From Gammaproteobacteria bacterium (lineage in GTDB: Bacteria; Pseudomonadota; Gammaproteobacteria; Pseudomonadales; Halieaceae), in the NCBI GenBank assembly GCA_002748505.1, contig PDSN01000109.1, positions 1 to 5,592 of the forward strand: 5,592 nt of DNA. The letters are read 5' to 3'. Every line of letters begins with the position of its first letter. Position 1 is the stretch's first letter. Shown here piece after piece: positions 1 to 4,542 of the stretch. Position numbers and translations under genes: made by a program. Below the pieces are notes generated by a model. It saw nothing but the letters and a program-made list of their open reading frames with translations, was not told the DNA's origin and did not search any database.

Positions 1-59
1 AATGCTAAATCTGCGGGTGTTGTTTCGCCAATCAACAGTTTTACCAAGGTGCTTCGCAT
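1..59 (-). CDS. N-terminal fragment of the gene after the kinase, probably a nucleotidyltransferase family protein
   Basis: Only 19 codons lie in the window. The ATG is at 59-57 and the frame stays open to position 1, reading MRSTLVKLLIGETTPADLA. The start lies 2 bp after the kinase TAA stop (64-62). An AGGG Shine-Dalgarno sits 5 nt before the ATG, inside the last kinase codons, so translational coupling is likely. The fragment is too short to identify by itself. The assignment rests on my recollection that HprK-related kinase A and its PqqD-like partner are usually accompanied by a nucleotidyltransferase (NTP_transf_5-like) gene. The true product could differ. That a gene starts here is fairly secure; its function is inference. 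Confidence 0.55.
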   Translation of the reverse strand, partial: MRSTLVKLLIGETTPADLA

Positions 60-61
60 TA

Positions 62-967
62 TTACCCTATCCAACTGTCAAAGTGAGTGATGGCGTCATC
101 CAGGTCGCTATAGCGCAGGTCGTAAGCACTCGCGCCACGCATTAAGCTGGTCAAGGTGACAAAACCGCTGCTGCCGAGAATATGGTAGTTGAAGGCGTTT
201 TCAATTAAATGCAGGCAGGCGACGGCTTTATCTTTCGCCTCGCAGACTAAGGGGCTTTGCGGCTGGTAGCGCGGAAATACCACGTGGGTGCAAGTGGCGG
301 ATTCTTTGGCGCGATGCACGCTTTCGCGCGGTGGGCGCACATGCAGTACGTTGCCTTTTTGGGTGTCGTGACAGATTTCACCCGTTATGGCGTCTGGCCA
401 GAAATTCTGCATGACGTCTATGGATGCGTTTTTAAGACTCAGGGGGCGAGGGTTGGGAATCAGGCGCGGTTCTCCGTTGGTGGCAATCATCGCGTGTTCA
501 TCGGACAGCAGGCGCCAGCCTCGACTTACCAGCGCTGCGCAGAGTGTACTTTTGCCGGAGCCCGACGGCGCGGGCATGATGATGGCGTGACCGTTTTTTT
601 CAACCACTGCAGCATGAATAATCAAACAGTGGTGTGCATAGGCGGCGATACACCAGTTCATCCCCCATTCTGCCAGTGCAGGAGCCTGGTCAAGACTCAA
701 GGGCGTGAAGGGTACGTGGCCGTTAAACCAGAACTCCGACAGCGGTTTGATAAAACTGCGGAGGCCGCGCTTGCGCGCGACAGCGATAGGGAAATCGATG
801 AACTCGCGTTCGCAGTCTATTTCGTTGTCTGGGTATAGCGTGGCAAGATGCCTGGCGATGTTGGGAAGACGGCTTTGCAGCTTGTACCAAAAAGGCCCCG
901 TTTGCACGCAGAGACCGCTGGCAAGTTCGGTTTCTAAGTCGGTAAAGGCGATATCGCTAACTTTCAT
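62..967 (-). CDS. HprK-related kinase A (HPr-rel-A system P-loop kinase)
   Basis: Probable cytoplasmic ATP-dependent kinase of the HPr kinase fold, 301 residues from the ATG at 967. A Walker A loop (PSGSGKST) lies at about residues 134-141. It is preceded by His118 in an HAAVVEKNG context, matching the HG-LVD segment of true HprK, and followed by LLSDEHAMI (Asp156-Glu157), the position of the HprK Asp-Asp pair. Downstream are PRPLSLKN (about 173-180), DTQKGNVLHVRPP (about 201-213) and VVFPRYQP (about 229-236), which I associate with this subfamily. The HprK signature E-I/V-R-G-L-G-I and the LFG segment are not visible, so it is unlikely to act on HPr. A GTG at 973 would add two residues, but the AGG lies 8 nt before the ATG and only 2 nt before the GTG. 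From the ATG the gene overlaps the PqqD-like gene by 11 bp. The substrate is unknown. Confidence 0.85.
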   Translation of the reverse strand: MKVSDIAFTDLETELASGLCVQTGPFWYKLQSRLPNIARHLATLYPDNEIDCEREFIDFPIAVARKRGLRSFIKPLSEFWFNGHVPFTPLSLDQAPALAEWGMNWCIAAYAHHCLIIHAAVVEKNGHAIIMPAPSGSGKSTLCAALVSRGWRLLSDEHAMIATNGEPRLIPNPRPLSLKNASIDVMQNFWPDAITGEICHDTQKGNVLHVRPPRESVHRAKESATCTHVVFPRYQPQSPLVCEAKDKAVACLHLIENAFNYHILGSSGFVTLTSLMRGASAYDLRYSDLDDAITHFDSWIG

Positions 968-1250
968 TGTCACTACCTGCTGGACACAACAGCTGTTGGC
1001 TTAGCAGGGTATTGAAGATGCCCCCAGCATCTCCGCTGCCGATTGCCTCGTCGTCAATCTGTTTGCAAATAACCGCTTCGATAGTGGCTTTACTGTGCGC
1101 TTCGTTGCCGAGCGCACGTAAAATATCCAATGCGAGATTGTCGATGACTTTAACGTCATCGGTGTCGATGGCATGTAGCAGGGTGGATTGCTCGAAAGAA
1201 TGGACTAAAGAGCGCTGGAAGTCTATGGAGGATCGATAGTAGGACGTCAC
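957..1250 (-). CDS. PqqD-like peptide chaperone of the HPr-rel-A system
   Basis: Small 97-residue cytoplasmic protein starting at GTG 1250-1248. A weak GGGG Shine-Dalgarno lies 6 nt upstream. The pattern STLLHAIDTDDVKVIDNLALDIL (here in outline), then a helix, a polar linker and a C-terminal helix NTLLSQQLL resembles the winged-helix PqqD / RiPP-recognition-element fold: beta hairpin, 'x-LN-x-A-x-x-IL' helix, and terminal 'L-x-x-x-gLL' helix. PqqD proteins bind the leader of a peptide substrate and present it to a modifying enzyme. I infer the same role here with the adjacent kinase and/or nucleotidyltransferase. The sequence alone would be a weak match; the overlap with the HprK-related gene raises confidence. 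It lies 30 bp after the Tat-secreted protein gene, so all are probably co-transcribed. Confidence 0.7.
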   Translation of the reverse strand: MTSYYRSSIDFQRSLVHSFEQSTLLHAIDTDDVKVIDNLALDILRALGNEAHSKATIEAVICKQIDDEAIGSGDAGGIFNTLLSQQLLCPAGSDNES

Positions 1251-1280
1251 AACAAGCCCCAGCGCTTTTGCAGGTATACT

Positions 1281-2000
1281 TCAGTCAATAAACTCGTAGT
1301 GGGTGAAATACTGGCGGAACGTGTAGCCGATGCCATCGGGATCTTGACTCCAGTACATGGTTTGCCCCGTGCTCAGTGTGTAGCCACCATTATTTTGCAG
1401 CGCAGAGAAGATCGTGCGCACGGTGCTCTCCGCCGAGGCGCTGTTGTCAAAGCCTAAAGTGATATAGCCTGCCGCAGCATTCAGGGCAGCGGCGACGGCG
1501 TGGGCTTCCATACTGTCCGGCTGGTTTATGATGACCTCTGCCAAGGTCATATCCACGGGCCCAAAGCCGAAAATATCTACGAAAGTCGCGCCAGTACGGC
1601 AGTACACCGCATCGCCGCTATCGTAGAAGTTGTCTGCACCGCAGGCTGCAGCCTTGTCTTCGTCTGGCGATGAGGGGGTCAGTCCTGTAGCGACGCTATC
1701 CGGTAGATACCCCAGAGCCTCCCACTCGTCGGTGCGGCTCAGCCAGTACTGCGGGCTACCGCCAGCGGCTGCGGAGCAGTCCAGCCCGGTGGGACTGTGC
1801 GATGCATAGGTGACCGAGCTAAAAGCTGAAGGAGAGCACAGCGCATTACCCCAGGCGTTGCGGCTTTGCAGGGTAAGCAAGACGGGCGCTGCAGCCAGGC
1901 CCGCGCCCAGGAGGCGACGCCGAGACGAGTTGACGCCGACCTTATGAGCCGGTTGCTGGGCATCGCTGTCGGATGAATTGTAGCTATTTTGGTCGTTCAT
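1281..2000 (-). CDS. Twin-arginine-signal exported protein of unknown function, associated with the HPr-rel-A cassette
   Basis: Product of 239 residues starting at ATG 2000, with GGA 6 nt upstream. A 26-residue polar n-region precedes the twin-arginine stretch SRRRLLG (26-32). A hydrophobic segment to about residue 44 follows, with a plausible cleavage near AWG (49-51). This is a Tat signal, so the protein is probably exported folded. The mature part has four cysteines (55, 75, 120, 134), which could form two disulfides. It also has GGSPQYW (80-86), similar to SPGYWK segments in uncharacterised proteins that I recall beside such cassettes, and a C-terminal half with AVAAALNAAAG (168-178). No catalytic motif is recognised. 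The frame extends upstream to a GTG at 2093 with another ATG at 2060, but a start there would give an unusually long n-region. It is the first gene of the leftward unit. Function unknown; it may be the substrate or scaffold of the neighbouring enzymes (inference). Confidence 0.75.
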   Translation of the reverse strand: MNDQNSYNSSDSDAQQPAHKVGVNSSRRRLLGAGLAAAPVLLTLQSRNAWGNALCSPSAFSSVTYASHSPTGLDCSAAAGGSPQYWLSRTDEWEALGYLPDSVATGLTPSSPDEDKAAACGADNFYDSGDAVYCRTGATFVDIFGFGPVDMTLAEVIINQPDSMEAHAVAAALNAAAGYITLGFDNSASAESTVRTIFSALQNNGGYTLSTGQTMYWSQDPDGIGYTFRQYFTHYEFID

Positions 2001-2093
2001 AAAGCGTCCAGAGATCAGTGTCACCAATAGTGTATAAAACGTAGTGGAAGCAAAATTCATGCCTAATTCAAAAAAGCCATAATTTACAGCCAC

Positions 2094-2111
2094 TTAAACC
2101 TAGTTGTTTAA
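2094..2111. repeat. 18-bp inverted repeat TTAAAC-N6-GTTTAA
   Basis: Perfect 6-bp arms (2094-2099 and 2106-2111) flank a 6-bp spacer. The right arm is also part of an 8-bp palindrome GTTTAAAC (2106-2113). The geometry suits a dimeric regulator. It lies about 94 bp upstream of the Tat-protein start and about 100 bp upstream of the aroG -35 element, so it could serve either gene. AT-rich palindromes also arise by chance. Confidence 0.35.
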
Positions 2112-2211
2112 ACGCGGTTTGCGTCTGACAGGGTGGTATTGTAAAGAAAGCTGACACTCATTCATAGCCAACTTTTACATGTTAATAACACCAGCCTCTG
2201 CGCCGGTTCGC

Positions 2212-2240
2212 TTCACTACACAAGCCGCGATGCGTATAGT
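2212..2240 (+). promoter_or_regulatory. Predicted sigma-70 promoter of aroG
   Basis: A -35 element TTCACT (2212-2217, four of six consensus matches) is followed after exactly 17 bp by a -10 element TATAGT (2235-2240, five of six). Transcription would begin near 2247, leaving a leader of about 36 nt before the ATG at 2283. This position argues against a TTG start at 2250, only about 3 nt into the transcript. Confidence 0.55.
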
Positions 2241-2282
2241 ATCGCCTCTTTGCCCACAAGACGAGAGTTTTACCGTAATTTT

Positions 2283-3344
2283 ATGACCCGTAACACAGAT
2301 GATCTTCGCATTTTAGCGACAAATGAACTCATTTCCCCTATCGACCTGATTGAGCGCCTGCCCTTGAGTGCGCGAGCCGCTGAAACTGTTGCTCGCGGGC
2401 GCGAGGCTGTTCAGGCGGTGCTGCACGGTACTGATGATCGCCTTGTGGCGGTGGTTGGTCCCTGCTCAATTCACGACCCTGAAGCGGCGCTGGATTATGC
2501 GCGGCGCTTGAAAGCCGTTGCCGATGCGATCGCCAGGGACGTGATTGTGGTAATGCGCGTGTATTTTGAGAAGCCGCGCACCATTATAGGTTGGAAGGGT
2601 TTGATCAACGACCCTGATCTGAACGACAGCTTTGACATCAACAAGGGACTGCACCTTGCTCGCGGCCTCCTGCAGCAGCTGGCGGAGATGGGCTTGCCAG
2701 CGGGCACCGAGTATTTGGATCTTATTTCGCCCCAGTATATCGCCGATCTTATTAGCTGGGGCGCAATTGGCGCGCGTACCACCGAAAGTCAGACCCATCG
2801 CGAGCTGGCCTCGGGGCTTTCTTGCCCGGTGGGTTTTAAAAATGCCACCGATGGGGGTATTCAGGTGGCGATTGACGCGATTGGCTCGGCCTCCCATTCG
2901 CACAATTTTCTGTCGGTGACCAAAACGGGGCGCTCGGCGATCTTTCAAACAGCCGGTAACGCTGATTGTCACGTGATATTGCGCGGTGGTGCGCACCCTA
3001 ACTACGATATGTTTTCGGTGGATGACACCGTGGCGATGCTGAAAAATGCCAAACTGCCATTGCGTTTGATGATTGATGCCAGTCACGCAAACAGTCGCAA
3101 AATTCCGGCGCGCCAAATCGACGTGGCAAGGGATGTGGGCACTCAGATCAGCCGTGGGAATAAGGCGATTTTCGGTATGATGATCGAGAGCAACCTGGTG
3201 GAGGGGCGGCAGAACGTCGAGCCGGGTAAGCCGCTGACCTACGGCCAGAGTATCACCGACCCCTGTATTGACTTTGCCGATACCGAAACGCTGTTGTATG
3301 AATTGGCTGAGTGTGTGGCTAAGCGCCGCGAAGTGAATGCTTGA
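2283..3344 (+). CDS. aroG: 3-deoxy-7-phosphoheptulonate synthase (class I DAHP synthase, AroG/Phe-sensitive type)
   Basis: Cytoplasmic enzyme that condenses phosphoenolpyruvate with erythrose 4-phosphate to DAHP, the first step of aromatic amino acid synthesis. The 353-residue product aligns with E. coli AroG (350 aa) in register. Metal ligands are Cys61 (GPCSIHD), His268 (ASHAN), Glu302 (IESN) and Asp326 (SITD). Substrate-site residues Arg92 and Lys97 (MRVYFEKPRT), Arg165 (GARTTES) and Lys186 (GFKN) are present. Phenylalanine-pocket positions Asp6, Asp7, Pro150, Gln151, Leu179, Ser180, Phe209 and Ser211 are conserved, while 147 is Leu and 221 is Phe. This favours the Phe-inhibited isozyme over AroF or AroH, though AroF-like assignment is possible. 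The start is ATG 2283, matching the AroG N-terminus (NTDDLRI). The Shine-Dalgarno is weak: GAGAG lies 15 nt upstream. The gene appears monocistronic with its own promoter. Confidence 0.96.
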   Translation: MTRNTDDLRILATNELISPIDLIERLPLSARAAETVARGREAVQAVLHGTDDRLVAVVGPCSIHDPEAALDYARRLKAVADAIARDVIVVMRVYFEKPRTIIGWKGLINDPDLNDSFDINKGLHLARGLLQQLAEMGLPAGTEYLDLISPQYIADLISWGAIGARTTESQTHRELASGLSCPVGFKNATDGGIQVAIDAIGSASHSHNFLSVTKTGRSAIFQTAGNADCHVILRGGAHPNYDMFSVDDTVAMLKNAKLPLRLMIDASHANSRKIPARQIDVARDVGTQISRGNKAIFGMMIESNLVEGRQNVEPGKPLTYGQSITDPCIDFADTETLLYELAECVAKRREVNA

Positions 3345-3464
3345 GTTGTGCTTGGCTAAAGTTTGCTAAATTCGGACAAGCTGCTTCTGCGCGGATTGTT
3401 CGTTCGCGTGTGTCGTTTCTGTCGAATTAAGATAAGCGACCGCAATTTTCCTTTTTTCAAGGGT

Positions 3465-3492
3465 GCGGCAATAGAGCCGTGTGTGTTTTTTT
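3465..3492 (+). terminator. Weak candidate Rho-independent terminator downstream of aroG
   Basis: A short stem CGGC (3466-3469) / GCCG (3476-3479) with the loop AATAGA can be lengthened by G-U pairs. A run of seven T begins 6 nt later (3486-3492). The stem is short and the T run is offset, so efficiency would be low. It lies about 120 bp after the aroG stop. Confidence 0.25.
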
Positions 3493-3741
3493 GGCAGCGC
3501 CATGCGGTGGACAGTCGCGCCTTATTCAGCTATTGTAACGCGATTGATTATTGTTTGGCTTGTTTTTTATGTTGCGTATTCTCTACGTTGCAACTGTTTT
3601 TTTGTGCGGTTTTTTTGCGTACGCCCAGAGGCACCACCGTATTTTCTCCATTGTTTCCGCTCTAGACATTATTAACACTTGGTGCCGATATGTTGGCGTG
3701 CGGCCTACAGCGGCGGATAACCGGTTTAATCTGAGATTGCA

Positions 3742-3757
3742 GATTTGGCGCCAGATC
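3742..3757. repeat. 16-bp near-palindrome upstream of the DUF3450 gene
   Basis: GATTTGGC/GCCAGATC is symmetric about 3749/3750 except for one T-G pair, with a perfect 8-bp core TGGCGCCA (3746-3753). It ends about 21 bp before the start codon and just upstream of the AAGG ribosome binding site. It could be an operator for the TonB2-type operon or an mRNA dyad. Chance occurrence cannot be excluded. Confidence 0.3.
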
Positions 3758-3778
3758 GGCGTGCTCAAGGGCTTCGAT

Positions 3779-4540
3779 ATGAAGCGGTTTAGCGCGTGTC
3801 TGATGTTAATCGCGTTCACCTCGTCGTGGTCGTCATGGTCCGCTGCCGACAATGATAAAGCGGCAAGACTTGAAGCGCTGGTCAGTCAGTGGGTGGGTCT
3901 GGAGCGTCAGGCCGACACCCTGAAAGCGCAGTGGCAACAACGGGAGCTGTTGATGCGTCAGCGCATAGAATTGCTGACTTTGCAGAAGAAAAACCTGCAG
4001 GAGCGCCTGAGTGATAAAACCACTGCACAAACGCAGGTTCAGGAGGTTCGCGCTCAATTGCTCGCGAAGCAGGGCGAACTAGAGCAGCATCAGGCTCAGT
4101 TGGAACAGGTATTGGATGGTTTTCAGGGCACTTTTACAGAGATAGCGCTGCGCTTGCCGCCGCCTCTGCAAACTCAGTGGCAGAGTTTGCTCAGCAGTTT
4201 GAATACGGCGCGAGGTAGTACGGGGCGATTGGATCTGTATTTGGAAATGCTCAGCGCCGTTGAGCAATTTGAGAAGCAAGTCAGTCAGCACCAGGATGTT
4301 CTGGAACTCAATGGCCGTCAGGTTTTGGTGAAGCAGATTTATTTAGGTATTGGGCGCGGCTGGTATGTGAGCGCTGATGGCCAGTACGCAGGTGTCGGCA
4401 AACCCGACAGCGAAGGATGGCAGTGGCAGTCCAGGCCGGGTTTGGCCTTGCAAATAAAAAATGTGCTGGCCGTATTGGATCAGCCGGAGCGCGCCGAGTT
4501 GTTGCCGCTTGACTTAAGTGATGTAACAAAGGGGCGGTGA
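3779..4540 (+). CDS. DUF3450 family periplasmic coiled-coil protein (TonB2-type operon)
   Basis: The product has 253 residues. A signal peptide (1-22, cleavage near SWSA/AD) predicts periplasmic export. A long Gln/Leu/Glu-rich region (about 28-115) has the heptad character of a coiled coil. The C-terminal domain has the family's hallmark stretch: YLGIGRGWYVS (188-198), then AGVG (204-207) and GWQW (213-216). DUF3450 proteins have no defined biochemical activity. Their genes regularly open operons for TtpC-ExbB-ExbD-TonB energy-transduction complexes, and the next gene fits that. The start is ATG 3779, because AAGG lies 8 nt upstream and the signal peptide begins there. The frame stays open upstream to 3551, but that part has no ribosome binding site and unrelated composition. 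The stop is 2 bp before the next gene's likely GTG start. Confidence 0.88.
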   Translation: MKRFSACLMLIAFTSSWSSWSAADNDKAARLEALVSQWVGLERQADTLKAQWQQRELLMRQRIELLTLQKKNLQERLSDKTTAQTQVQEVRAQLLAKQGELEQHQAQLEQVLDGFQGTFTEIALRLPPPLQTQWQSLLSSLNTARGSTGRLDLYLEMLSAVEQFEKQVSQHQDVLELNGRQVLVKQIYLGIGRGWYVSADGQYAGVGKPDSEGWQWQSRPGLALQIKNVLAVLDQPERAELLPLDLSDVTKGR

Positions 4541-4542
4541 GC

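Larger units (their letters stand above)
2001..2282. promoter_or_regulatory. Divergent intergenic region between the HPr-rel-A cassette and aroG
   Basis: These 282 bp separate two divergent genes and hold no credible gene. Visible elements are a sigma-70-like promoter for the rightward gene (2212-2240), an inverted repeat at 2094-2111, and several TGTAAA/TTTACA half-sites. Reading leftward, no hexamer pair matched the sigma-70 consensus well at 16-18 bp spacing. The best pair I saw, TTTAAA-18-TGTAAA over about 2083-2112, has only four matches in each hexamer. The leftward promoter is therefore unassigned. Confidence 0.6.
3345..3778. other. Intergenic region without a credible gene
   Basis: These 434 bp between aroG and the DUF3450 gene contain no frame with protein-like composition and a ribosome binding site. 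The region is T-rich on the plus strand, with runs of seven T at 3486-3492 and two more around 3598-3622. A weak hairpin before the first T run may end aroG transcription. A candidate promoter near 3663-3691 (TAGACA, 17 bp, CGATAT) has a good -35 but a poor -10. No Fur-box-like sequence was found, although TonB-system operons are often iron regulated. A near-palindrome lies just upstream of the next gene. Confidence 0.5.

Noticed and set aside
257..838. 193-residue open frame on the plus strand opposite the kinase gene
   Set aside because: It lies wholly antisense to a gene with clear kinase motifs, and its composition looks like the complement of coding sequence.
1251..1280. Possible hairpin (AAGC-N6-GCTT, minus strand) between the Tat-protein and PqqD-like genes
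   Set aside because: The 4-bp stem has no T run after it and overlaps the ribosome binding region, so it is not a credible terminator.
2001..2093. Upstream starts (GTG 2093, ATG 2060) for the Tat protein
   Set aside because: AGG lies 5 nt before the GTG, so it is possible. It would place the twin-arginine motif about 58 residues from the start, and ATG 2000 has its own GGA and gives a normal Tat signal.
2250..2282. TTG start extending the DAHP synthase by 11 residues
   Set aside because: The ATG at 2283 aligns with the AroG N-terminus, and the predicted transcription start near 2247 leaves no room for a ribosome binding site before 2250.
2466..3116. 216-residue minus-strand open frame inside the DAHP synthase gene
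   Set aside because: It is antisense to a highly conserved enzyme gene and has no recognisable domain or ribosome binding site.
3363..3665. 100-residue plus-strand open frame after aroG, rich in Cys and Phe
   Set aside because: It has no ribosome binding site, and its composition reflects T-rich DNA.
3551..3778. In-frame upstream extension of the DUF3450 gene, including a signal-peptide-like stretch from ATG 3569 (MLRILYVATVFLCGFFAYAQ)
   Set aside because: No Shine-Dalgarno precedes 3551 or 3569, and the hydrophobic residues come from T-rich DNA. The sequence after it does not look like DUF3450, and a second, better signal peptide with a ribosome binding site begins at 3779.
3345..3778. Fur box upstream of the TonB2-type operon
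   Set aside because: I looked for GATAAT/ATTATC repeats; stretches such as GATTGATTATTG do not match the 19-bp consensus when aligned.
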